This document shows positions 40,088-47,827 of a DNA stretch of 64,000 nucleotides, piece by piece. This stretch comes from Elusimicrobiales bacterium. GTDB lineage: Bacteria; Elusimicrobiota; Elusimicrobia; Elusimicrobiales; UBA9959. The position numbers and the translations under genes are program-made. Where the stretch lies: the NCBI GenBank assembly GCA_028688015.1, contig JAQTZB010000001.1, positions 723,663 through 787,662 of the forward strand, given 5' to 3'. Within the stretch, counting starts at the first letter, position 1; each line of letters starts with the position of its first letter. The notes under the pieces are model-generated. The model saw nothing but the letters and a program-made list of their open reading frames with translations. It made no database searches and had not been told where the DNA came from.

Positions 40088-40411
40088 TCAGGGCTGTTTG
40101 GGCGGCGGCGGCGCGGCGGGGCCGTTGATCAGCTTGGCGCCGAGGTTGCCCACCTTGCCGCCCACCACGGCCAAAAAGAACATGACCATGAAGGCGAGCG
40201 ACAGGTTGGCGAAGCGGTTCACCTGCGGCGGCAGGGGCACGTTGACGGCCATCCCGGAGGCCATGGTCAGCGTGACCGTGCTCTCCAGGGCGAAGGTCTG
40301 CGGCGGCTCCATGCCGCCGTAGAAGGTGCGCCACAGCATCACGGAGCTGGCGGCCATGAGCCCCAGGCCGCAGGCCAGCAGCAGGTAACCGGTGATTTTC
40401 CTGTCGTTCAT
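40088..40411 (-). CDS. Hypothetical membrane protein, two helices
   Basis: A 107-residue protein with two hydrophobic helices (ITGYLLLACGLGLMAASSVML and LSLAFMVMFFLAVVGGKVG), separated by about 40 extracytoplasmic residues. The C-terminus is proline-rich (APPPPKQP). No family recognised. It follows the small transporter subunit by 14 bases, and precedes the ThiS-like gene by 41, so it may belong to the transporter operon. Confidence 0.6.
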   Translation of the reverse strand: MNDRKITGYLLLACGLGLMAASSVMLWRTFYGGMEPPQTFALESTVTLTMASGMAVNVPLPPQVNRFANLSLAFMVMFFLAVVGGKVGNLGAKLINGPAAPPPPKQP

Positions 40412-40425
40412 GGTTTCCGCCGGCC

Positions 40426-40569
40426 TCAGCGGGGCTCGTCGTCGTTGGCCGCGTAGGAATCCGGCTCCGCCCGCGGGGGCGTCTTCACTACTTTCCAGAA
40501 GAAGTACAGGGTGAAGGCCGTTACCGTGATCCAGGCCGTCAGCATCATCGTCAAGGCGGTCGGGCTCAT
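40426..40569 (-). CDS. MetS-like small subunit of an NSS transporter
   Basis: A 47-residue single-helix protein: MSPTALTMMLTAWITVTAF, then FTLYFFWKVVKTPPR and an acidic tail (NDDEPR). Its ATG overlaps the transporter stop in an ATGA. Small one-helix partners of this kind (MetS with MetP in Corynebacterium) are needed for function of some bacterial sodium/neurotransmitter-symporter family carriers. The helix plus a K-T-P-P-R end and the coupling make this a strong match. Confidence 0.8.
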   Translation of the reverse strand: MSPTALTMMLTAWITVTAFTLYFFWKVVKTPPRAEPDSYAANDDEPR

Positions 40570-42071
40570 AAAGTCGCCCTCCTTTTATTGGCCAGGTAGA
40601 CCAGCCAGGTGATCCCCCCGAACAGCGAGACCATCAGCAGCCTGGCCACCGCCACGTGCGTGGTGATCTTCTTCGTCAGCGTGGCCCAGATCTCCGGCAT
40701 GCTGCCGACGAAAACCACCAGGAGGAAGACCGGGGTCACGTACTTGATGATGTATTTAAAGGCGACCGGGACTTTCATGTCCGAGCCGTCGGTGATCTCC
40801 TTCCAGCCTTTCTCCATGCCGAAGACCCAGGCGAAGAGGATGATCTCGGCCAGGGAGAACACCACCAGAGCTATCGTCCCCGCCCAGTAGTCGAACTCGT
40901 TGAAGGCCTCCTGGGACAGCACCGAGGGAACGCCGAGCGCCAGCACGGCCAGGCCGAAGGCCAGCGCGCCGCTGCGGCGCTTCCACCCGAAGTGGTCCTC
41001 GAGGAAAGCCATCACGGGCGTGCCCATGGCCAGCGAGGACGTGATGCCCGCGAAGAACAGCAGGCCGAACCACATGATCCCGGAAAGCGCGGAAAGCAGG
41101 GGCCCCCACTGGGTGAACAGGTAGGGCAGCGTCATGAAACCGATGCCGAAGCCGCTGCCGCCCTTGGTCATCTCCACCACCTTGTCCACCCCGAGGTAGC
41201 CCACGGCGATGGGGATGATGATGGCCGAGCCGAGCACCACCTCCACGAACTCGTTCATCCAGCCGGCGCTCATGGCGTTGAGGGCGATGTCGTCCTTGGA
41301 TTTAACGTAGGAGGCGTAGCAGTGGATGCTGCCCATCCCGAGCGACAGCGTGAAGAAGATCTGCCCGGCGGCGTTGCGCCAGACCACGGGGTCCCAGATG
41401 GACGTGAAGTTGGGCGTCCACAGGTAATTCAGGCCCAGCACGCCGCTGTAGAGCGCGCCGTGATGGCCGGCCGACATGGTAGCGCCCCGCACGGCCAGCA
41501 CGATGCCGAAGAGCAGCAGCAGCGGCATGCCGATCTTGGCCGCCACTTCCACGCCGCCCTGCAGGCCGCGCGAAAGTATCCAGGTATTGAGGGCGACGCA
41601 GGCTATCCAGATCAGCACCGGCTCCGGCGTACCGAGACCGATGAAAGTTGAAAAAAAGGCCGCCACCTGCTCCTGAGACATGCCCATGAAGTGGCCCATC
41701 GCGCTGTGGTAGGCCCAGGAGATGGTCCAGGCTTCTATATAGGTATAGTAGGAGCAGATGCCGACGCTGATGAACAGGCCCATCACCCCGACATATTTCC
41801 ACAGGAAACTCCTGCCCATGGAGCCGAACATGAAAGGCGTGCTGTGGCTGCCGTTCTTGCCGCCGAAGCGCCCCATGGCCCACTCCACGTAGAGCAGCGG
41901 CAGGCCCATCAGCACGAAGCAGACCAGGTAGGGGATGATGAAAGCCCCCCCGCCGTTCTGCATGGCCTGCGCCGGGAAGCGCAGGAAGTTGCCCAGCCCC
42001 ACGGCATTGCCCGCCATGGCCAGCACCAGGCCTATCCTCGATCCCCACGCTTCTTTGTTCTCTGTGTCCAT
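40566..42071 (-). CDS. Sodium-dependent transporter, NSS family
   Basis: A 501-residue membrane carrier with about twelve helices. The NSS signature is clear in helix 1: GLVLAMAGNAVGLGNFLRFP, then QNGGGAFIIPYLVCFVLMGLPLLYVEWAMGRFGG across helix 2. It imports an amino acid or amine with sodium. The unusually long family size (over 480) and the coupled small subunit match MetP-type methionine/alanine importers. Substrate cannot be fixed by eye. A strong terminator lies 55-95 bases before its start. Confidence 0.9.
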   Translation of the reverse strand: MDTENKEAWGSRIGLVLAMAGNAVGLGNFLRFPAQAMQNGGGAFIIPYLVCFVLMGLPLLYVEWAMGRFGGKNGSHSTPFMFGSMGRSFLWKYVGVMGLFISVGICSYYTYIEAWTISWAYHSAMGHFMGMSQEQVAAFFSTFIGLGTPEPVLIWIACVALNTWILSRGLQGGVEVAAKIGMPLLLLFGIVLAVRGATMSAGHHGALYSGVLGLNYLWTPNFTSIWDPVVWRNAAGQIFFTLSLGMGSIHCYASYVKSKDDIALNAMSAGWMNEFVEVVLGSAIIIPIAVGYLGVDKVVEMTKGGSGFGIGFMTLPYLFTQWGPLLSALSGIMWFGLLFFAGITSSLAMGTPVMAFLEDHFGWKRRSGALAFGLAVLALGVPSVLSQEAFNEFDYWAGTIALVVFSLAEIILFAWVFGMEKGWKEITDGSDMKVPVAFKYIIKYVTPVFLLVVFVGSMPEIWATLTKKITTHVAVARLLMVSLFGGITWLVYLANKRRATL

Positions 42072-42125
42072 ATGTCGCCGCCCCTTTATCGTGACCGCCG
42101 TAACGGCGGGAAAACGATATGATAC

Positions 42126-42163
42126 AAAAAAAAGCCGCCGGTTTTACCCGGCGGCCTTTTTTT
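42126..42163. terminator. Bidirectional rho-independent terminator
   Basis: Stem GCCGCCGG (42134-42141) / CCGGCGGC (42148-42155) with loop TTTTAC, an A run at 42126-42133 and a T run from 42157. On the minus strand it ends the transcript of the P-loop gene that stops at 42175. Confidence 0.88.
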
Positions 42164-42174
42164 AATCGCCCGCT

Positions 42175-43158
42175 CTAGCGCTTCGCGGCGGCGGACATCG
42201 AGTACAGCTTGTCCGTGGCGCCCTTGATGCCGTTGGTGACGTCGGCCACCATCTTGGGGTCCCAGTCCTTCTTCTCCACGCGCAGGAACGAGGTCTTGTC
42301 CACGCGGTTGTCGAAGCGGCCTATCGGCAGGTGGTACTTCTGGCCGTCCCTGGCGATGGTGATGGTGCCGGGGACCTCGGAGTTCTTCTCCAGGTAGTCC
42401 ATGTCGTCGCAGCCGTAGTCGTTGAGCATCACTTCCATCGGCACGCCGTGGTGCAGGATGGAGCCCGGGTCGTTGGGGTTGGTGCGGGCGGTGTTCTTGC
42501 GGCGGCTCTCCTCGGGGGTCACCCAGACGTAGAGGATGACGGCCTTCCTGAGGATCTCCGGGTCCAGTTCGCGCAGCGAGTACTGGTAGCCCAGCGGGTC
42601 CTGCAGCGGGAACGCGGACTTGTCGGGACCGCCGCGGGCGGCCTCGATGACGATGGTCTTGCCCTCGAAGGAAGCGGGGTAGGCGGCGTGCTTTTCGTCG
42701 AGCATGGCGCGGGCTTCAGGCTCCAAAGCGGCGGCTACGGTCTTCCAGGTGCCGGCGTCGAGCTTGGCCAGGCGCGGGGCCAGCTTGGCCTTTTCGCCGG
42801 CCTTGTCTATGCGCTTCATCAGCAGGTCGGCGGCGCTCTCGGTCTTCACGACGTTCTTCTTCATCAGGTCGTGGTAGTCCTCGTTTAGCAGGTGGATCAG
42901 CGTGCCCCAGTCCTTGGGGTCAATGAACGGGCGGTCGCCGGACTTGAAGAACAGGCGGTTCTTGCCGAGCTTGGCCAGCTCGTCGTCGGCGCGGCGCATC
43001 ATGTGCACGTACGGGAAGTCGTCGAGCTGCAGGTTGGCGCCGATGTGGAAGTCCTTCTTCAGCCTCTCGGGCTCCACGTTGGCCAGGAAACGCCTGACCT
43101 CGGACTTGCCGGAAGCCGGCAGGGCCAGCAGCAGCACTATATCGAAAGTTTCGCTCAT
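42175..43158 (-). CDS. P-loop NTPase of unknown function
   Basis: A 327-residue cytoplasmic protein beginning with IVLLLALPASGKSEVRRFL, a Walker A of the nucleotide-kinase type (ALPASGKS). Later segments include FFKSGDRPFIDPKDWG, KTIVIEAARGGPDKSAFPL and VWVTPEESRRKNTARTNPNDPGSI, which has an arginine-rich lid-like loop. I do not recognise the family, but it looks like a small-molecule kinase or sulfurtransferase-like P-loop enzyme. ATG at 43158 chosen because AGGAGGA precedes it; the frame is open to 43197. Single-gene unit ended by the terminator at 42126-42163. Confidence 0.7.
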   Translation of the reverse strand: MSETFDIVLLLALPASGKSEVRRFLANVEPERLKKDFHIGANLQLDDFPYVHMMRRADDELAKLGKNRLFFKSGDRPFIDPKDWGTLIHLLNEDYHDLMKKNVVKTESAADLLMKRIDKAGEKAKLAPRLAKLDAGTWKTVAAALEPEARAMLDEKHAAYPASFEGKTIVIEAARGGPDKSAFPLQDPLGYQYSLRELDPEILRKAVILYVWVTPEESRRKNTARTNPNDPGSILHHGVPMEVMLNDYGCDDMDYLEKNSEVPGTITIARDGQKYHLPIGRFDNRVDKTSFLRVEKKDWDPKMVADVTNGIKGATDKLYSMSAAAKR

Positions 43159-43230
43159 TTTTTCCTCCTGACTGTCTTTGCTATAAATTCTAAACAATCT
43201 GCCGCCAAAAGTAAACCCGCCGTATTTTTA

Positions 43231-43236
43231 TATAAT
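43231..43236 (+). promoter_or_regulatory. -10 box of the TerC-like gene
   Basis: TATAAT, 9 bases before the ATG at 43246, within AT-rich TATTTTTATATAATC. CTCCTTAAT lies between, so no Shine-Dalgarno is available and the mRNA is probably leaderless. Confidence 0.55.
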
Positions 43237-43245
43237 CTCCTTAAT

Positions 43246-44172
43246 ATGGACAAGCTCGTTATCATGTGGGCCGTTTTCGCCGTTACCGCCACCGCACTGT
43301 TCCTGGCCGACATCAAGCTTTCCGCCGGCCGCGCCCACGAGATAGGCCGCAAAGAGGCCCTGCTGCTCTGCTCCTTCTGGGTGCTGGTCGCCACAGCCTT
43401 CGGCGCGCTGACCGGCTACATGCTGGGCTTCGACCGGATGGTGGAATTCTTCACAGCCTACGTCATAGAGTATTCCCTCTCGATGGACAACATGTTCGTG
43501 TTCATCATGATCTTCTCCTACTTCTCCGTGCCCAAGAAGTACCAGCCGAAGATCCTGACCTGGGGCATCCTGGGCGCCGTCTTCATGCGCCTGGTGCTGA
43601 TCTTCGCGGGCGTGGGGCTCATCAACGCCTTCCATTGGCTGATCTACGTCTTCGGCGGCATCCTGATCCTCACCGCGGTCAAGATGCTGCTGCACAAGGA
43701 CGGCGACGTGGATCCCGGCAAGAACCCGCTGCTGAAACTGCTGGGCAGGCTGATGCCGATAGACAAAGAGGCCTCCGGCGGGGAATTCTTCGTCAAGAAG
43801 GAGGTCTGGCACGCCACGCCCCTGTTCGCCACCCTGCTGGTCATCGAGACCACCGACCTGGTCTTCGCGGTGGACTCCATCCCGGCGGTGCTCGCCATCT
43901 CCAGGGAGCCCTTCATCGTCTACACCTCCAACGTCTTCGCCGTGGTGGGCCTGCGCTCGCTGTACTTCCTGCTCGCCTCGGTCATGGACCTGTTCCGCTA
44001 CCTGAAGTTCGGCATCGCCGTCATCCTTTTTTACGTCGGCGTTAAGATGACGATCTCCGGCTACTACAAGATAGACCCGCTCATCTCGCTGGGCGTGGTG
44101 CTGGGCATCCTGGCGGTCGCCATCCTGCTGTCGGTGTTCATCAAACCCGCGCCGGAGCCGGCCAAACACTGA
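43246..44172 (+). CDS. TerC family membrane protein (Alx-like)
   Basis: A 308-residue protein with about nine transmembrane helices. The family motifs are EYSLSMDNMFVFIMIFSYFSVP and ETTDLVFAVDSIPAVLAISREPFIVYTSNVFAV, with conserved acidic residues for metal handling. TerC/Alx proteins export manganese or act in metal homeostasis and metalation of exported proteins. No yybP-ykoY riboswitch can fit in the 87-base upstream gap, which is AT-rich. A terminator follows 20 bases after the stop. Confidence 0.92.
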   Translation: MDKLVIMWAVFAVTATALFLADIKLSAGRAHEIGRKEALLLCSFWVLVATAFGALTGYMLGFDRMVEFFTAYVIEYSLSMDNMFVFIMIFSYFSVPKKYQPKILTWGILGAVFMRLVLIFAGVGLINAFHWLIYVFGGILILTAVKMLLHKDGDVDPGKNPLLKLLGRLMPIDKEASGGEFFVKKEVWHATPLFATLLVIETTDLVFAVDSIPAVLAISREPFIVYTSNVFAVVGLRSLYFLLASVMDLFRYLKFGIAVILFYVGVKMTISGYYKIDPLISLGVVLGILAVAILLSVFIKPAPEPAKH

Positions 44173-44190
44173 CGCGCCGCCGCGCCGCAA

Positions 44191-44217
44191 AAGCCCCGGA
44201 AAGCCGGGGCTTTTTTT
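44191..44217 (+). terminator. Rho-independent terminator after the TerC-like gene
   Basis: Stem AGCCCCGG / CCGGGGCT (44192-44199, 44204-44211), loop AAAG, followed by seven T (44211-44217). Confidence 0.9.
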
Positions 44218-44402
44218 GTTATATTATCCGTGGGGGTTTTACGGGTCCTATCGTCACGGAGTGGTATAAGAAAGATACGGCCGGGCTTGGCCAAGAGCTC
44301 GGCACGTCCCTTGCCGGCCTGTCGTCCGCTGAGGCCGCGGCACGCCTGCAGAAATACGGCCCCAACGCGCTTAAGGAAAAAGAGAAGCGCTCCCCCCTGG
44401 CG

Positions 44403-46883
44403 ATGTTCCTCGCCCAGTTCAAAGACTTCATGATACTGGTACTGATAGCGGCCGCCGTGGTCTCCGGCGCAGTCGGCGAAGTCCTCGACACCATAATCAT
44501 ACTAGCGATAGTCTTCCTCAACGCCGTGATGGGTTTCAGCCAGGAATACCGCGCGCAGAAGGCCATGGAGGCGCTGAAGAAGATGGCCGCCCCTTCGGCC
44601 TCGGTGATCCGGGACGGCCTGCCGGCCAGCGTGAAGGCCGCCGAACTGGTGCCCGGCGACCTGGTGCTGCTGGAGGCCGGCAGCGTGGTTCCGGCGGACC
44701 TGCGGCTGGTGGAATGCGCCTCGCTAAAGACCGAAGAGGCGGCTCTCACCGGGGAATCCCTCTCCGTGGAAAAGCACGCGCTCCCCATCCCGGAAGACGG
44801 CCTGCCGCTGGGCGACAGGCGCAACATGGCTTTCAGCGGCACGGCGGTCTCCTACGGGCGCGGGAAGGGCCTGGTGACGGCCACCGGGATGGCCACCGAG
44901 CTGGGAAAGATAGCGGGCATGCTGCAGGAAGAGGAGGAGGTGCAGACTCCGCTGCAGAAGCGGCTGACCGCCTTCGGCAAAAAACTGGCCTGGGCCATAC
45001 TGGGGATCTGCGCCGTAGTTTTCCTTTCGGGCCTGGCTCGCGGCGAGGCTGCCGCGCTGATGTTCCTCACTTCTGTCTCGCTGGCCGTTGCGGCCATCCC
45101 GGAGGCGCTGCCTGCCGTGATGAGCATAGCCCTGGCGCTGGGCGCGGCGAAGATGGTGAAGCAGAACGCGCTGATCCGCAAACTGCTGGCCGTGGAAACC
45201 CTGGGCTCGGTCACGCATATCTGCTCGGACAAGACGGGCACTCTGACGCAGAACAAGATGACGGCACAGGAAGTGTACATTGCCGGCACGGCGCTGAAGG
45301 CCGGGGCGGCCGCCCCCCCGGGGCTGGCCCCGCTCCACGCCGCGCTGCTCAAGGCGGGCGCGCTCAACAACGATTCCCGCAGGGGACCGGACGCCTGGCT
45401 GGGCGACCCGACGGAGACCGCGCTGTGCGCCCTGGCCGAGGCCGCCGGCTTTGAAAAGGCCGCGCTGGAGGCGGCCCACCCGCGCCTGGCCGAACTGCCC
45501 TTCGACTCCGAGCGCAAGATGATGACCACCTTCCACTCCGGCGCGCTGGACGGTGGCGCAGGGGCGTATTTCTCCGTCACCAAGGGCGCCGCCGAGAACC
45601 TCCTGGAAAACGCCTCCGCTTTCTGGACGCAGGCCGGCGTCTCAGCCGGGGACAAGGCGGCGGTGCACGCCGCGGCGGAGGAGATGGCGGCGCGCGGCCT
45701 GCGCGTGCTGGGCCTGGCCTTCAAGACCTGGGCTGCGCTGCCGGGCAAGGGCCATCCGGCGAAGGAGAAAGAGCTGATCTTCCTGGGCCTCGTGGGCATT
45801 GAGGACCCGCCCCGCCCCGAGGCGGCCGCTGCCGTGGCCGAATGCGGAGGGGCGGGCATCATACCGGTGATGATCACCGGTGACCACCCCGTTACCGCCC
45901 GTAATATCGCCGAGCGGCTGGGCATCATCAAGCCCGGCGACGCCGCGGCCATGCTGACCGGACGCGAGCTGGAGGCGCTCAGCCAGGAGGAGTTCCTGGG
46001 CCGGGTGGAACAGGTGCGGGTTTACGCGCGCGTAGCGCCGGAGCAGAAGCTGCGCATTGTAAAGACCCTGCAGGAAAATGGGCATTTCGCGGCGATGACC
46101 GGCGACGGCGTCAACGACGCGCCGGCTCTCAAGCGGGCGGACATCGGCGTGGCGATGGGGATCACGGGCACGGACGTCTCCAAAGAAGCGGCCCACATGA
46201 TACTGCTCGACGACAACTTCGCCACCATCGTCAAGGCGGTGCGCGAAGGACGGCGCATCTACGACAATCTCCGCCGCTTCGTGCGCTACATCCTGGCCTG
46301 CAACTCGGGCGAGATCTGGACCATTTTCCTGGCGCCTTTTCTGGGCCTGCCCATACCGCTGCTGCCCATCCAGATCCTGTGGATAAACCTGGTCACCGAC
46401 GGCCTGCCCGGCCTGGCCCTGGCCTCAGAGTCCGCAGAGCCGGACATTATGCGCCGCCCCCCCCGGCCGCCGGGAGAGAGCTTGTTTGCGGGCGGGCTCG
46501 GCGCGCACGTGCTGTGGGTGGGGCTGCTGATGGGCGGGGTCTGCCTGGCGGCGCAATATTGGGGCATAGCCACGGGCCGCGGACACTGGCAGACCATAGT
46601 CTTCACTGTGCTGTGTCTGAGCCAGCTGGGCCAGGCCCTGGCGATACGCTCCGAGACCAGGTCGCTTTGGGCTTTGGGCCTCTTCACCAACAAGGCGCTG
46701 CTCTGCGCGGTGGGCCTCACCGTGGGGCTGCAGCTGCTGGTAATCTACCTGCCCTGGCTCAACAGGCTGTTCCGCACCGCACCGCTGAGCGCGGTCGAAC
46801 TGGCCCTGGCGCTGGGTCTCTCCTGCGTGGTCTTCTTAGCCGTGGAAGCCGAAAAGCTGGCCCGCCGGCGGGGCTGGCTGTAA
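44403..46883 (+). CDS. P-type cation-transporting ATPase (P2, calcium-type), N-terminus unresolved
   Basis: An 826-residue ATPase from the first ATG. Visible motifs: LTGES in the actuator domain, PEALP in helix 4, phosphorylation site CSDKTGTLTQNKM, and GDGVNDAPALKRADIGVAMG in the hinge. Helix 6 NLVTDGLPGLALA also fits calcium/magnesium P2-type pumps. The reading frame continues upstream to at least 44262 and codes for a recognisable N-terminal cation-ATPase segment (WYKKDTAGLGQELG...LQKYGPNALKEKEKRSPLAMF), but no ATG, GTG or TTG occurs in that frame. A frameshift at the G or T run near 44232-44240, or an unusual start, would explain this. Substrate could also be protons or Mg. Confidence 0.88.
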   Translation: MFLAQFKDFMILVLIAAAVVSGAVGEVLDTIIILAIVFLNAVMGFSQEYRAQKAMEALKKMAAPSASVIRDGLPASVKAAELVPGDLVLLEAGSVVPADLRLVECASLKTEEAALTGESLSVEKHALPIPEDGLPLGDRRNMAFSGTAVSYGRGKGLVTATGMATELGKIAGMLQEEEEVQTPLQKRLTAFGKKLAWAILGICAVVFLSGLARGEAAALMFLTSVSLAVAAIPEALPAVMSIALALGAAKMVKQNALIRKLLAVETLGSVTHICSDKTGTLTQNKMTAQEVYIAGTALKAGAAAPPGLAPLHAALLKAGALNNDSRRGPDAWLGDPTETALCALAEAAGFEKAALEAAHPRLAELPFDSERKMMTTFHSGALDGGAGAYFSVTKGAAENLLENASAFWTQAGVSAGDKAAVHAAAEEMAARGLRVLGLAFKTWAALPGKGHPAKEKELIFLGLVGIEDPPRPEAAAAVAECGGAGIIPVMITGDHPVTARNIAERLGIIKPGDAAAMLTGRELEALSQEEFLGRVEQVRVYARVAPEQKLRIVKTLQENGHFAAMTGDGVNDAPALKRADIGVAMGITGTDVSKEAAHMILLDDNFATIVKAVREGRRIYDNLRRFVRYILACNSGEIWTIFLAPFLGLPIPLLPIQILWINLVTDGLPGLALASESAEPDIMRRPPRPPGESLFAGGLGAHVLWVGLLMGGVCLAAQYWGIATGRGHWQTIVFTVLCLSQLGQALAIRSETRSLWALGLFTNKALLCAVGLTVGLQLLVIYLPWLNRLFRTAPLSAVELALALGLSCVVFLAVEAEKLARRRGWL

Positions 46884-46895
46884 GTCCCCCCTCCA

Positions 46896-46923
46896 AAATA
46901 AAAAGCCCCGGCGGACCGGGGCT
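46896..46923. terminator. Terminator between convergent ATPase and FKBP genes
   Basis: Stem AGCCCCGG (46904-46911) / CCGGGGCT (46916-46923). An A-rich tract before it serves as a U run on the minus strand (FKBP gene, stop at 46945); on the plus strand only CTTTAATTT follows. It probably serves both. Confidence 0.8.
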
Positions 46924-46944
46924 CTTTAATTTACGGCTTAAACT

Positions 46945-47742
46945 TTACTTGCTGGGCTCGGTTTTCTTGGGCTCGGCTTTCTTGGGCTCGGCCTTCTTGG
47001 CGGGCTGAGCGGCCTTCTTGGGCTCTTTCTTCTCACCCTTGCCGCCCATCATCGCGGCCATCGGGTTGTCCTTGAGGATCTCGAGCAGTTCCACTTCGAA
47101 GACCAGCGTGGCGCCGCCGGGGATGGTGCCGCCCGCGCCCTGGTCGCCGTAGGCGGTGTCGGAAGGGCAGACCAGCTTGGCCGTGCCGCCGACCTTCATT
47201 TTCTGCACGCCTTCGGTCCAGCAGGGGATCACGCCGCCCAGCGGGAACTCGGCCGGGGTGCCGCGCTCCCTGGAGGAGTCGAACACCTTGCCGTCGGGGA
47301 AGGTGCCGTGGTAATGCACCTTGACCATGTCGGCGGCCGTGGGGCTGGCGCCGGTGCCGACCTTGACCGGGATATAGATCACGCCGGAGGGCGTCAGTTT
47401 CTGCGCGCCGTCGGCCTTCTCCATCTTCTCCAGGAACGGCTTGGCCGCTTCCTTCTGCTTGGCCACTATGGCTTCCTGCTTCTTGGCCAGGTAGGCGTTG
47501 AGCTTCAGTCCGTAGGATTCGTCGGCCTTGCTCTTCTCGCCTGCCAGGGCTTCGGTGAAGCCCTGGACTATGAACTTGGCTTCATCGGCGGTAAAGTCGA
47601 ACTGCTTGATCTTGGAACTGACGGCCTGGCCGAGGAAATAAAGGGTCTTCTGGTCCTCGGTCATTCCGTCGGCGGCCTTATCCTGCGCCACGGCGGAGCC
47701 GGCCATGAATACCGCGAAAACAGCTAGCGTCATTTTCTTCAT
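46945..47742 (-). CDS. FKBP-type peptidyl-prolyl cis-trans isomerase, exported
   Basis: A 265-residue FkpA-like protein with signal peptide (MTLAVFAVFMAGSAVA). An alpha-helical dimerisation domain spans 25-110 (ALAGEKSKADESYGLKLNAYL), then the FKBP domain (about 115-220: DMVKVHYHGTFPDGKVFDSSRERG, PLGGVIPCWTEGVQKMKVGG, AYGDQGAGGTIPGGATLVFEVELL). The last 40 residues are KK/EPKK repeats, a lysine-rich tail not usual for FkpA. It helps fold periplasmic proteins. Clear Shine-Dalgarno AGGAGG. Confidence 0.93.
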   Translation of the reverse strand: MKKMTLAVFAVFMAGSAVAQDKAADGMTEDQKTLYFLGQAVSSKIKQFDFTADEAKFIVQGFTEALAGEKSKADESYGLKLNAYLAKKQEAIVAKQKEAAKPFLEKMEKADGAQKLTPSGVIYIPVKVGTGASPTAADMVKVHYHGTFPDGKVFDSSRERGTPAEFPLGGVIPCWTEGVQKMKVGGTAKLVCPSDTAYGDQGAGGTIPGGATLVFEVELLEILKDNPMAAMMGGKGEKKEPKKAAQPAKKAEPKKAEPKKTEPSK

Positions 47743-47827
47743 CGTAGTCCTCCTGAGTATCGCTACATCTTACAAAATTGTCGCCCGTCAAAGGGAGCCC
47801 GGGTATCCGGCCCGGATGGTGCGCCCC

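Noticed and set aside
43159-43245. Manganese (yybP-ykoY) riboswitch before the TerC-like gene
   Set aside because: The gap is only 87 bases, mostly AT-rich, with a -10 box 9 bases from the ATG; there is no room for the riboswitch and its conserved loops were not seen.
46945-47080. Tandem KKAEPKK-type repeats at the end of the FKBP gene as a DNA repeat element
   Set aside because: They are in frame and form a lysine-rich protein tail; no sign of an independent DNA element.
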